This document shows positions 50,822 through 63,187 of a stretch of 64,000 nt of DNA, piece after piece. The notes below the pieces were generated by a model. It did no database searches. It worked only from the letters and a program-made list of their open reading frames with translations, and was not told the DNA's origin. Positions within the stretch are counted from its first letter, which is position 1; the number at the start of each line of letters is the position of its first letter. The DNA is from 66-474 sp963771735 (lineage in GTDB: Bacteria > Pseudomonadota > Gammaproteobacteria > Xanthomonadales > Rhodanobacteraceae), in the NCBI GenBank assembly GCA_963771735.1, contig CAVYUN010000004.1, forward strand, positions 1 to 64,000, read 5' to 3'. Made by a program: the position numbers and the translations under genes.

Positions 50822-50849
50822 CAGTGCTCTACCGCTGAGCTAACCGCCC
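50822..50849 (-). pseudogene. 5' part of tRNA-Val(CAC), right junction of inserted element
   Basis: Minus strand: acceptor strand GGGCGGT, TA, D arm GCTC-AGCGGTA-GAGC, then ACTG of the anticodon stem, after which the sequence changes to element DNA (ATTTAATCAAG). The element does not supply a matching 3' half, so no complete tRNA is rebuilt at this end. Confidence 0.85.
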
Positions 50850-50945
50850 ATGCGAACCGGCAAGTCTACGGGCGACCGGTTTTGCGGTCAATCGACGGGA
50901 CCGCGATTGCTACAATCCGCAGTTCTGCCCCGCCGGACCCTCGCC

Positions 50946-51266
50946 ATGGAACAGATTCTGCACGCGCTCGCCGATTACCAGCTCACCACCTGGAAGGTGG
51001 TGGGCTATCTGGGCATGGCGATGTTCACCAGCCGCTGGTTCGTGCAGGTGTACGAGACGCGCAAGCACAAGCGGGTGGTGATGCCGTTGTCGTTCTGGGT
51101 GCTGTCGGTGTGCGGCAGCGTGCTGCTGCTGGCGTACTTCATTTTCGGCAAGAACGACTCGGTCGGCATCCTGGCCAACCTGTTCCCGGTGGTGGTGTCG
51201 GTCTACAACCTGGTGATGCACCTGCGCCACCAGAGGAACAGCAAGACCGGCGACATTGCTGCGTAG
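50946..51266 (+). CDS. Lipid-A-disaccharide synthase N-terminal-domain (LAB_N) membrane protein
   Basis: 106 residues. Three hydrophobic segments (TWKVVGYLGMAMFTSRWFVQVYE, VMPLSFWVLSVCGSVLLLAYFIF, VGILANLFPVVVSVYNLVMHLR) with the conserved FTSRWFVQ and PLSFWxLS pattern of the stand-alone LAB_N family. It is usually found near lipid A or glycosyltransferase genes; its role is not established. ATG 50946 chosen; the longer frame upstream would overlap the tRNA. Confidence 0.85.
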   Translation: MEQILHALADYQLTTWKVVGYLGMAMFTSRWFVQVYETRKHKRVVMPLSFWVLSVCGSVLLLAYFIFGKNDSVGILANLFPVVVSVYNLVMHLRHQRNSKTGDIAA

Positions 51267-51435
51267 CGGTCGGCGGCTGCCCGCTGTCCCCATGGGCCGG
51301 CCGGCGCGCGCCGGATCAGGTTGGCCTGCGTGTTGATGCAGGGGTAGCGATTGTCGGCTAGGATCGGCGGCGGGCGCACGCGCCCAGGGGAAATCATTCA
51401 AGCGTCGATCGACTCCAACACGTGGAGAAGCAGAC

Positions 51436-51699
51436 ATGAATGCACAGATTGCAGAACGCGAGTCAATGCCGGTTTCACTGGGGGACTGGATCATCACCCT
51501 AATCGTTCTTTGCATCCCGATCGTGAACATCGTGATGCTGTTCGTGTGGGGCTTTTCCGCCGGCACCCAGCCGAGCAAGCGGAATTACTGCCGCGCGGCC
51601 CTGATCATGATGGTCGTGATGTTCGTGTTGTATTTCCTGTTGATCATGACGTTCGGCGCGGCCTTCATGCACATGGCCCGGTCGGGCGCGACCCTCTGA
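51436..51699 (+). CDS. Small two-helix membrane protein
   Basis: 87 residues with two transmembrane segments (WIITLIVLCIPIVNIVMLFVWGF and ALIMMVVMFVLYFLLIMTFGAAF) joined by a short loop SAGTQPSKRNYCR. The pattern is common in uncharacterised small proteins of many bacteria. The function is unknown. Confidence 0.65.
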   Translation: MNAQIAERESMPVSLGDWIITLIVLCIPIVNIVMLFVWGFSAGTQPSKRNYCRAALIMMVVMFVLYFLLIMTFGAAFMHMARSGATL

Positions 51700-51736
51700 A
51701 CGATGCCGGTCCGCCCGCGTCCGCGCGGGCGGACCC

Positions 51737-55574
<3,838 letters not shown>

Positions 55575-55652
55575 CGTGGTTCTCCGTATGGGCGGTCCGG
55601 GGCGAACGCGGCGTCGATCCGCGCGGGGATTCGTGGTCGACGGCGACCGGCC

Positions 55653-56594
55653 CTACCTGGTTTCTTCGGGTTTCCTGGCAAGCAGGCTCAACACTTCGAA
55701 ATGCGGCGAACGCGATTCGCGCGAGATGCGTTCGCAGCGCAGCACTTCAAGGCCGGCCTTGCGGGTGAACCCGATGAGGTCCTCGCGTTTGAAACCCATG
55801 TTCTTGTGGTCGAAAGGCGCGACTGCCGCGCGATGTGCGTGCCTGGCCAATGTCGCGGCCAGCAGGCGGCCGCCGGGTTTCAGCACGCGGGCGGCCTCGG
55901 CGATCGCCTGCTGCGGGTTTTCGCTGTAGGTAAGCGCGTGCATCATCAGCACCAGGTCGAACCTGCGACCGCCGAGGTCGAGCGCGTGCATGTCGCCTTC
56001 GATCACCTCGACGTTGCGGAATGACTTCAGCCGTTTGCGTGCCGCCGCGACCACGTTGGGACTGGAATCCACGCACACGATCGAATGCGCGTGCGGCGCC
56101 AGCAGTTCTTCCAGCACGCCGTCGCCGGAAGCGATGTCGAGCACGTCGCCGGTTTCCAGCAGTTGCAGCAGCGTACGCGTCAGTGTTTCCCAGGTGCGGC
56201 CCGGCGAGTAGTGGCGTTCCATGTCGCCGGCCACGCTGTCGGCCCAGCCGCGCGCGCGTGCACGCGCCGCAAGCACCGTGGGCAGGCGTTGCGTGTCGGC
56301 GTCGAGTTGCGCGTCGTCCACGCCGTCTTCCAGCGCCCGCAACAGGTCGGCGGCGCCGTCGAAGCCGCTTTCGTTGAAGCGGTAATAGGCCGACACGCCG
56401 GCGCGCCGGTCGCGCACCAGCCCGGATTCCTTGAGTTTGGCGAGGTGCGTGGACACGCGTGGTTGCGCCAGCCGCAACACCGACGAAAGTTCGGCGACGG
56501 TCAATTCCTCGCGTCGCAGCAGCGCAAGCAGCCGCACCCGGGTAGGGTCGGACAGCACCCGCAGCAGGGCGGTGGCGGATACCAGATCAAGCAT
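55653..56594 (-). CDS. ArsR-type regulator fused to a SAM-dependent methyltransferase
   Basis: 313 residues. Residues 1-95: winged helix of the ArsR family (LRVLSDPTRVRLLALLRREELTVAEL, AQPRVSTHLAKLKESGLV). Residues about 140-300: class I methyltransferase (VLDIASGDGVLEELLA as motif I, VCVDSSPNVV, VIEGDMHALDLG, FDLVLMMHALTYSENPQ). It lies directly upstream of metH in the same orientation with 78 bases between, so a role in sensing methyl donor or homocysteine status is plausible. No cysteine metal site is evident in the HTH part. Confidence 0.85.
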   Translation of the reverse strand: MLDLVSATALLRVLSDPTRVRLLALLRREELTVAELSSVLRLAQPRVSTHLAKLKESGLVRDRRAGVSAYYRFNESGFDGAADLLRALEDGVDDAQLDADTQRLPTVLAARARARGWADSVAGDMERHYSPGRTWETLTRTLLQLLETGDVLDIASGDGVLEELLAPHAHSIVCVDSSPNVVAAARKRLKSFRNVEVIEGDMHALDLGGRRFDLVLMMHALTYSENPQQAIAEAARVLKPGGRLLAATLARHAHRAAVAPFDHKNMGFKREDLIGFTRKAGLEVLRCERISRESRSPHFEVLSLLARKPEETR

Positions 56595-56742
56595 TCTATC
56601 TTTATATCAGGATGAAAAGATAAATTAAAGCTCGGCGGCGCATCGCCATCCGGTTTGCAGCCTGAACGGTTATCATGCGTGGTTGGATTCGCCCGACGCG
56701 AGGCAGGGTCGGGCAGCAGGCACGACAGAACGAGGTGTGGCG

Positions 56743-57903
56743 ATGGACTTCCAGTTATCCGAAGAACAGTTGCAGATCCAGTCGATCGCGCGCGACTTCG
56801 CGCAGAAGCGGATCGCGCCGGTGGCGGCGGATTTCGACAAGTCCGGCGAGTTTCCGCTCGAGAACATCCGCGAGATGGGCAAGCTGGGCCTGATGGGCAT
56901 CGAGGTGCCGACCGAATACGGTGGCGCCGGCATGGATTCGATCAGCTACGTGCTGGCGATGATCGAGATCGCCGCCGCCGACTGCGCCCATTCGACCATC
57001 ATGAGCGTCAACAATACGCTGTACTGCAACGGCCTGCTCAAGTTCGGCACCGAAGAACAGAAGCACAAGTACGTGACGCCGATCGCATCGGGCGAGGCCA
57101 TTGGCGCGTTCGCGCTGACCGAACCGCAGTCCGGCTCCGACGCCACCGCGATGCGCTCCCGGGCGGTCAGGCAGGCCGATGGCAGCTTCGTGATCAACGG
57201 CAAGAAAAGCTGGATCACTTCGGGGCCGGTCGCTAAATACATCCTGCTGTTCGCGATGACCGATCCGGACAAGCACGCGCGTGGCGTCACTGCATTCATG
57301 ATCGATACCTCGCGCGAGGGCTTCAGCCGCGGCAAGACCGAACCCAAGCTGGGCATCCGTGCCTCGGCCACCTGCGAGATCGAGTTCGTCGATTACCGCG
57401 CGCAGCCCGATGAGGTCATCGGTCAGGAAGGCCATGGCTTCAAGATCGCGATGGGTGTGCTGGATGCGGGTCGCATCGGCATCGCCTCGCAGGCGGTCGG
57501 CCTGGCGCGGGCAGCCTACGAGGCGACGCTGGAATATTCGCGCGAGCGCAAGGCCTTCGGACAGCCGATCGGGTCGTTCCAGATGACCCAGGCCAAGATC
57601 GCGGACATGAAATGCAAGCTCGATGCGGCGCGTCTGTTGACGCTGCGCGCGGCATGGATGAAACAGCAGTCGTCAACCACCGGCGGGCGTTTTTCGACCG
57701 AAGCGGCGGTGGCCAAGCTCACCGCGTCCGAAGCCGCGATGTGGATCACCCACCAGGCCGTGCAGATCCACGGCGGCATGGGCTATTCCAAGGAAATGCC
57801 GCTGGAGCGGTATTTCCGCGATGCCAAGATCACCGAGATCTACGAGGGCACGTCGGAAATCCAGCGCATGGTCATCGCGCGGCACGAGACGGGGCTGCGT
57901 TGA
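56743..57903 (+). CDS. Short-chain-type acyl-CoA dehydrogenase
   Basis: 386 residues. FAD-dependent dehydrogenase. FALTEPQSGSDATAMRS is the first family signature, and WITSGPVAKYILLFA follows. QAVQIHGGMGYSKEMPLERYFRD and KITEIYEGTSEIQRMVIAR close the protein, with the catalytic Glu in the IYEGTSE motif. The length and motifs fit butyryl- or short/branched-chain acyl-CoA dehydrogenases; the substrate cannot be told from this. ATG 56743 matches the family start MDFQLSEEQ. Transcribed divergently from the ArsR-methyltransferase gene. Confidence 0.93.
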   Translation: MDFQLSEEQLQIQSIARDFAQKRIAPVAADFDKSGEFPLENIREMGKLGLMGIEVPTEYGGAGMDSISYVLAMIEIAAADCAHSTIMSVNNTLYCNGLLKFGTEEQKHKYVTPIASGEAIGAFALTEPQSGSDATAMRSRAVRQADGSFVINGKKSWITSGPVAKYILLFAMTDPDKHARGVTAFMIDTSREGFSRGKTEPKLGIRASATCEIEFVDYRAQPDEVIGQEGHGFKIAMGVLDAGRIGIASQAVGLARAAYEATLEYSRERKAFGQPIGSFQMTQAKIADMKCKLDAARLLTLRAAWMKQQSSTTGGRFSTEAAVAKLTASEAAMWITHQAVQIHGGMGYSKEMPLERYFRDAKITEIYEGTSEIQRMVIARHETGLR

Positions 57904-58534
57904 CGCACCTCGTGTTCGTCACCCCGGCGCAGGCCGGGGTCCAGGCATTGCACGAAGAGCGATTCCGCTCGCAAGCGAGCGGGCCACTTTCTGTTACGGC
58001 AGAAAGTAGCCAAAGACCATCGCGCCTATGGCGGTGATCTCGACAACATCCTGTTGTCTCGATTTCCCTTGCCGCTTGCCGATCGCGCGCCGGCGCGAAC
58101 TCCTACGTCCCTGTAGTCAGACATGCGCGCCTTGCTCGCGCAATCGGCTGCGCGGCTGCGGCACCGCCAACGGCGCATTTGTCGCTTCGCTACCGGCCAT
58201 CCATGGCCTGCGTCCTTCAAAATTGCCAATCCCCAGGTTATGGACGACCGACAACGAAGCCGGGCTTTTCTTCGCGCCTTGCATGACGCCGCGGCGCACA
58301 GCCGAACGGCAGAGCAAGCGCCGCATGTTTGAGGCCAGGGACGGCCGAGTTCGGCGCGGCTGCTGTTCGGCGAGCACCGAGGGAAGTTTCGCCGACACGA
58401 AGTCGGCGAAACCGTCATGCCCGGCGCAGTGGCTTTGGTTACTTTCCCCGAAAGGAAAGTAACCCGCGCGCAAGGAGTGCGCGCGGAATCAAGACATGGA
58501 TGTCGTGTACGCAGCTGCGTAGCGGCCAGAAAAG
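57904..58534. repeat. Intergenic block with inverted copies of a repeat family
   Basis: About 630 bases without a supportable gene. The left part (57955-58020) holds GCGAGCGGGCCACTTTCTG-TTACGGC-AGAAAGTAGCC. The right part (58405-58490) holds CCCGGCGCAGTGGCTTTGG, the hairpin TTACTTTC-CCCGAAAG-GAAAGTAA and CGCGCGC repeats in opposite orientation. They bracket about 380 bases that include GGCCATCCATGGCC. The units match those at 29.2 kb and 31.3 kb. Confidence 0.6.
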
Positions 58535-59371
58535 CTAGGTGCGCTTGCGATGCGGCTCCGCATTCACCGCGATGAACTGTGGCTCGTCGCCGTCGAGCCT
58601 GAGTGCGGTGAGCTGTCCGCCCCACACGCAGCCTGTGTCGATGGCATGGATGCCGAGCCCGGCGAAGCGGCCGAGCGCGGACCAGTGCCCGCAAACGATG
58701 CGGGTCTCGCGGGACTTCAGGCCGGGCACTTCGAACCACGGGTACAGGCCGGCACGCTGCGACCCCGGCGGCCCTTTCGCGTCGAAGTCTATGCGGCCGT
58801 TCGCGTCGCAGAACCGCATGCGCGTGAAGATGTTGATGGCGGCGCGCAAGCGATCCTGTCCGAGCAGTTTCGATGACCAGCGCGACGGGCGATTGCCGAA
58901 CATCCGCTGCAACAAGGCCCGATGACCAGGGCCGCGCAGTGTGTGTTCGACTTCCCGCGCGATGTGCTGGGCCTGCTTGAGCGTCCACGTCGGCGCCAGC
59001 GCCGCGTGCACCATCGTGAAGCCGAGGCCGGGATCGTGGTGCATCATGGACTGGCTGCGCAGCCAGTCGGTAAGCACCTGTGCATCGTCGGCTTCGAGCA
59101 CGCGCCGCAGGTCCGGATTCGTGCGTGCGCGCGCCGCGGGTTCGCGCACGGCGACCGCGAGCAGGCTCAGGTCGTGATTGCCCAGCGTGACCACGCTGCT
59201 TGCCCGCAGTGCATGCACGAGACGCAAGACTTCCAGCGATTCGCCGCCGCGGTTGACCAGGTCGCCGCAGAACCACAGGCGATCACCGCACGGATCGAAG
59301 CGCAGCTTGTCCAGCAGTCTCTGCAATTCCGGGTAGCAGCCCTGCACATCGCCGATCGCGTAGATGGCCAC
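58535..59371 (-). CDS. apaH: Symmetrical diadenosine tetraphosphatase ApaH
   Basis: 278 residues. Hydrolyses Ap4A to two ADP. Metallophosphoesterase motifs: IYAIGDVQGCYPELQRLL, WFCGDLVNRGGESLEVLR, VVTLGNHDLSLLAVA, MVHAALAPTW and IVCGHWSALG. Length as in E. coli (280). Last gene of the lptD-surA-pdxA-rsmA-apaG-apaH operon. Confidence 0.96.
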   Translation of the reverse strand: MAIYAIGDVQGCYPELQRLLDKLRFDPCGDRLWFCGDLVNRGGESLEVLRLVHALRASSVVTLGNHDLSLLAVAVREPAARARTNPDLRRVLEADDAQVLTDWLRSQSMMHHDPGLGFTMVHAALAPTWTLKQAQHIAREVEHTLRGPGHRALLQRMFGNRPSRWSSKLLGQDRLRAAINIFTRMRFCDANGRIDFDAKGPPGSQRAGLYPWFEVPGLKSRETRIVCGHWSALGRFAGLGIHAIDTGCVWGGQLTALRLDGDEPQFIAVNAEPHRKRT

Positions 59372-59389
59372 GTGCAGCCCCAGGCCCGT

Positions 59390-59812
59390 TCAGTGCAGGG
59401 TCCGGGGCACCGAGAGCACGAATTCGGGAATCGGGGCCTCGAAGTCGGTGCCGTCGTCGGCATGGAACAGATAGGTGCCGCGCATCGTGCCCACCTGCGT
59501 CTCCAGCACCGCGCCGGAAGTGTAGCTGTAACTCTCGCCGGGTTGCAGGCGCGGCTGTTCGCCACCGACCCCTTCACCACGCACTTCCTCGACCTTGCCG
59601 TTGGCGTCGGTGATGATCCAATGGCGGGTCTGCAGGCGCGCGGGCATCATCCCCAGGTTGCGCAGGGTGATCTCGTAGGCGAATACATAGCGGTTGGCTT
59701 CCGGCTTGGACTGCTCGGGAACGAAACGGACCTCGGTCTCGACCTCGATGGCATGGGGTTCCGGTTCACGCGGTGTGCGTGGTTTGTCGGTGCTGGTCTG
59801 CCGGGTGCTCAT
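59390..59812 (-). CDS. apaG: Co2+/Mg2+ efflux-associated protein ApaG
   Basis: 140 residues. The ApaG beta-sandwich is seen in IEVETEVRFVPEQSKPEANRYVFAYEITLRNLG, RHWIITDANGKVEEVRGEGVGGEQP and YTSGAVLETQVGTMRGTY. The N-terminal 20 residues are an extension rich in Pro/Arg. It overlaps rsmA by four bases and precedes apaH by 18 bases. Confidence 0.95.
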   Translation of the reverse strand: MSTRQTSTDKPRTPREPEPHAIEVETEVRFVPEQSKPEANRYVFAYEITLRNLGMMPARLQTRHWIITDANGKVEEVRGEGVGGEQPRLQPGESYSYTSGAVLETQVGTMRGTYLFHADDGTDFEAPIPEFVLSVPRTLH

Positions 59813-60632
59813 TGCCCGGCATTGTCGGTGAGTTTCACGTCGCCCTGCAAGCCCGCCTGTTGCGCCGCGTGTGCCAGTGCGATGAAACCCCGAGGTGCAA
59901 CGGTTTCCGCGCGTCCCGCGGGATCGACGCCGGCTGCGCGAATCGTGTCGGCATCGAGCAGGCCGCGCAGTGCGTTCGCAAGGGTCTTGCGACGCTGGCC
60001 GAAGGCTGCGCGCACCACCGCGTCGATCACATGTGCGAGTCCGGGATCGGGGCGTTGCGCCGGAGCGAGCGGCGTCAGGCGCACTACCGTGGAGTCGACT
60101 TTGGGTGGTGGCCTGAACGCGCCGGGCGCGACCCGCAGCAACGGCTCGACCTTGCAGGCAAGTTGCAGCATCACCGACAACCTGCCGTAGACCTTGCTGC
60201 CGGGCGGCGCGGCCATGCGGTCCACGACTTCTTTCTGCAACATGAAATGCATGTCGGCGATCGCATCCGCGTGGGCGAGGCAGTGGAACAGGATCGGGCT
60301 GGACACGTAGTAGGGCAGGTTGCCGGCGAGACGGAGCTTGGCACCGCCGGCGAGTGCCGTCAGGTCCACGTCGAGGACATCCGCGTGGAGGATGTCCAGC
60401 TCGCCCGCGCCAGTGCGCGTGCGCGCAGCGGTTCGATCAGTTCGGCATCGAGTTCGATCGCGGTCAGCTGTCCCGCAGCGCGCAGCAGCGGCAATGTCAA
60501 GGCGCCTTCGCCGGGACCGATCTCCACGATCCGCTCGCCTGGCCTGGGCGCGATCGCCGCGACGATGCGCTCGATCACGCCGCGTTCGTGCAGGAAATGC
60601 TGGCCGTAATGCTTCTTGGCGCGTGCGGACAT
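59809..60632 (-). CDS. rsmA: 16S rRNA dimethyladenosine transferase RsmA/KsgA (one frame break)
   Basis: Dimethylates A1518 and A1519 in 16S rRNA. The start MSARAKKHYGQHFLHE, SAM motif IVEIGPGEGALTLPLL and LTAIELDAELIEPL are in one frame. At about 60400 it changes, and LDILHADVLDVDL, LAGNLPYYVSSPIL (catalytic NLPY), MLQKEVVDRM, GRLSVMLQL and AFRPPPKVDSTVVRL follow. About 274 residues when joined, the normal size. The break sits in the GC-rich run GCGCGGGCGAG and is probably an error. Confidence 0.92.
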
Positions 60633-60638
60633 CGGGGA

Positions 60639-61649
60639 TCAGCCGGGTCGTGCGACGAGGCGCAGGGCCATCCCCGCCGCGGCGACCATGCTGGCAGGGT
60701 CGGCGCGGCCGCCGCCGGCAATGTCGAGCGCGGTGCCATGATCGACCGAGGTGCGCACGAACGGCAGGCCCAGCGTGATGTTGACGGTGCAATCGAAGGC
60801 TTCCGATTTCAGCACCGGGAGGGCCTGGTCGTGGTACATCGCGAGCACCGCGTCATAGCGCATCCGCATGGCCGGCACGAATGCGGTGTCGGCCGGCAAC
60901 GGGCCGATGAGCTGCATGCCTTCGCCGCGCAAGGCATCCATGGCCGGAATGATGGTCTCGATTTCCTCGCGGCCGAGATGGCCGGCCTCGCCGGCGTGCG
61001 GATTCAGTCCCAGCACAGCGATGCGTGGCCGGGCGATGCCGAATTTGGCGATCAATTCGGCATGCAGGATGTGGATGGACCGCAACAGCGATTCGCGGGT
61101 GATCGCCGCCGGCACATCCGCCAGCGGAAGGTGGGTGGTCGCCAGCGCGATGCGCAGTTCGGGGGATGCCAGCATCATCACGACATCGCATCCGGCGCGT
61201 TGCGCAAACAGTTCGGTGTGGCCAGTGAAATGCTCACCGGCTTCGTTGATCACGGATTTCTGCACCGGCGCCGTCACCACGCCGTCGAACGCGCCGCCGA
61301 GGCAACCGTCCGCAGCCTGCACCAGTGTGTTCAGCACGTGGAACGCGTTGCGCGGATCGGGCTGGCCCGGGACTTCCTCGACGCGCAGCGGCACGTTGCG
61401 AACGCGCAGGCTGCCGGCTGCACGCTGATGGCGTCGTTTGCCGTCATCGTCTTCCAGCTTCAATGCGATGCCGCAGCGGCGCGCGGCGCGTTCCAGCAGT
61501 CCCACGTCGCTGATTGCGATGAGATCGGCAGCAAGAGATGTCGCCGCCAGACGCGCCACCAGTTCGGGCCCGATTCCCGCGGGTTCTCCGCTGGTGACGG
61601 CCAGGCGCGGGAGAGACGCGGGCCGGTTCGGAGCCGGCCCGGTGTTCAT
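60639..61649 (-). CDS. pdxA: 4-hydroxythreonine-4-phosphate dehydrogenase PdxA
   Basis: 336 residues. Pyridoxal phosphate synthesis. Motifs: LAVTSGEPAGIGPEL at the start, VTAPVQKSVINEAG, FTGHTELFAQ (metal-binding His), LNPHAGEAGHLGREE, YDAVLAMYHDQALPVLK and TSVDHGTALDIAG. The start overlaps the surA stop (ATGA). Conserved between surA and rsmA. Confidence 0.96.
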   Translation of the reverse strand: MNTGPAPNRPASLPRLAVTSGEPAGIGPELVARLAATSLAADLIAISDVGLLERAARRCGIALKLEDDDGKRRHQRAAGSLRVRNVPLRVEEVPGQPDPRNAFHVLNTLVQAADGCLGGAFDGVVTAPVQKSVINEAGEHFTGHTELFAQRAGCDVVMMLASPELRIALATTHLPLADVPAAITRESLLRSIHILHAELIAKFGIARPRIAVLGLNPHAGEAGHLGREEIETIIPAMDALRGEGMQLIGPLPADTAFVPAMRMRYDAVLAMYHDQALPVLKSEAFDCTVNITLGLPFVRTSVDHGTALDIAGGGRADPASMVAAAGMALRLVARPG

Positions 61650-63070
61650 TGAGTGGCGTTGCCAGAATCCGGATTGGCATCGGCCAGCTGTGGGACCTTG
61701 ATGCTGATCGACGCCGAGGACTCAACGTCGCGCAGGAACTGCTCGTAAGCCTGTTGGCCCTTGCGCTGCGCGATCGCCTGGCGTGCCTGTTCGCGTTCGA
61801 TGTCCTTGGTACGGTCGGCCCGGCGCGTGCCCAGCAATTTGACGATGTGCCAGGAACCGTCCGGACTTTCGAATGGCTGGCTGACCTGGCCGGGTTGCAT
61901 GCCCGCGACCAGTTTGCCGACTTGCGTTCCCCAATCATCCTGGGCGAACCAGCCCATGTCACCGCCGGCATTCGCCGTGGTGGGATCGTCCGAGTTCTGC
62001 TTGGCCAGGCTCGCGAAATCGGCGTGCCTGTCGACGATCTCGTTGTAGAGCTTGGTGGCCTTGTCCTTGGCGCCCTGCGCGGTCAGGACCGCGCTGGGTT
62101 TGATCATGATGTGCAACGCGTGGTATTCCGTGACGATCTGCTTGGTGCCGGGCGTGCGCTTGCCTTCGAGCTTGATGATGGTGAAGCCGGATGGATCGCG
62201 CAGTGGCTGGGTATAGGCACCTGGTTGCAGCGAATCGACGATCTGTTGAATCGACGGTGGCAGTTCGTCGACGCGGCGCCAGCCAAGGTCGCCACCATCC
62301 AGCGCCTCGGGTGCGCTGGAATCGCTGACCGCCAGCGCGGCAAAGCTCTTGCCTGCCTTCAATTCGCTCTCGATCTTGTCGGCCTTTGCCTGCGCAGCGG
62401 CGATCTGCTTGGCATCGGCACCTTCGGGTAGTCCGACGAGAATCCGCGCCAAGTGGACCTCGCCCTGCTTGAATGCCGGGCTGGCCATGAGATTGTCGAT
62501 TTCCGCGTTGGAAACATCCGCGGATTGCTGCATGACCTGTTGCTGCACGGCACGCACCAGCAACTGTTCACGCAATTGTTCGCGGAACGAGGCGTAGTCC
62601 ACGCCCTGCTGCTGCATGGCGGCCTGCATCTGCGGCACCGACATCTTGTTCTGCTGGGCGATGTTGGCGACCGCGGCATCGACCTGGTCGTCGGACACGC
62701 GCACGCCATTGTCGTGCGCCTTCTGCACCAGCAACTCGTTGAGGATCAATCGCTGCAGAACCTGCTTCGCCAGTACGTCCTCGGGTGGCAGCTTGCCGCC
62801 CGAAGCCTGGATCTGGTGGGCCACCGTGGCCATGGTCTGGTCGAGCTGGCTTTGCAGGATCACGCCGTCGTTGACCACGGCGATGATCCGGTCCAGCGGT
62901 TGGACCTGGTTGGGCGAGGGGTTGTTGGGTGCCAGCAGCGATGAGGGCTGAGTGCCTGTCGGTGGCGGGGCGTTCGGGCTCAGCAGCTGCGCGGAAGCGG
63001 GCAGCGCAAAGCCCGTGATGACGAACGTCAGGACCAGGCTGGCGATGGAAAATGGTTTCATGTTGGTCAT
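61646..63070 (-). CDS. surA: Periplasmic chaperone and peptidyl-prolyl isomerase SurA
   Basis: 474 residues. The signal peptide ends PASA at about residue 27. Then a Pro-rich linker (PNAPPPTGTQPSS), the SurA N-domain (LDRIIAVVNDGVILQSQLDQTM, LQRLILNELLVQKA), two parvulin domains (VHLARILVGLPEGA to IIKLEG, and YHALHIMIKPSAV to WHIVKLLGTR), and the C-terminal helix (ERARQAIAQRKGQQAYEQFLRDVE). It assists assembly of outer-membrane proteins, above all LptD, encoded just upstream. ATG 63061 is an alternative start; neither has a strong ribosome-binding site. Confidence 0.95.
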   Translation of the reverse strand: MTNMKPFSIASLVLTFVITGFALPASAQLLSPNAPPPTGTQPSSLLAPNNPSPNQVQPLDRIIAVVNDGVILQSQLDQTMATVAHQIQASGGKLPPEDVLAKQVLQRLILNELLVQKAHDNGVRVSDDQVDAAVANIAQQNKMSVPQMQAAMQQQGVDYASFREQLREQLLVRAVQQQVMQQSADVSNAEIDNLMASPAFKQGEVHLARILVGLPEGADAKQIAAAQAKADKIESELKAGKSFAALAVSDSSAPEALDGGDLGWRRVDELPPSIQQIVDSLQPGAYTQPLRDPSGFTIIKLEGKRTPGTKQIVTEYHALHIMIKPSAVLTAQGAKDKATKLYNEIVDRHADFASLAKQNSDDPTTANAGGDMGWFAQDDWGTQVGKLVAGMQPGQVSQPFESPDGSWHIVKLLGTRRADRTKDIEREQARQAIAQRKGQQAYEQFLRDVESSASISIKVPQLADANPDSGNATQ

Positions 63071-63187
63071 GTATGCCGGAGTTGAATGGCGGTGTGCGGG
63101 CTCGGAGTCCCGGCAACCGTCAGCTTGGACAGGCCGGTTGCTGAAAAGTTGTCGGCCTTGGACGGACCGACTCAAGCCAGACGGCGA

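Larger units (their letters stand above)
42475..50823. mobile_element. 8.35-kb integrative element (phage-satellite-like) inserted in tRNA-Val(CAC)
   Basis: Bounded by the two halves of one tRNA-Val gene. Contents from left to right: tyrosine integrase, a small protein, an AlpA-like regulator, a small coiled-coil protein, DUF3854 primase-helicase and an HK97-type major capsid protein (all plus), then GvpU-like protein, retropepsin-like protease and DUF5678 protein (minus). No terminase, portal, protease, tail or lysis genes are visible. The gene set fits a phage satellite or a remnant prophage. Only two bases (CA) are shared at the junctions. Confidence 0.8.

Noticed and set aside
50810..50822. 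A complete chimeric tRNA rebuilt at the right end of the element
   Set aside because: After the 5' half no strand can pair with the acceptor stem; CCACC-loop-GGTGG looks like a T arm but is followed by a T-run and fits a terminator.
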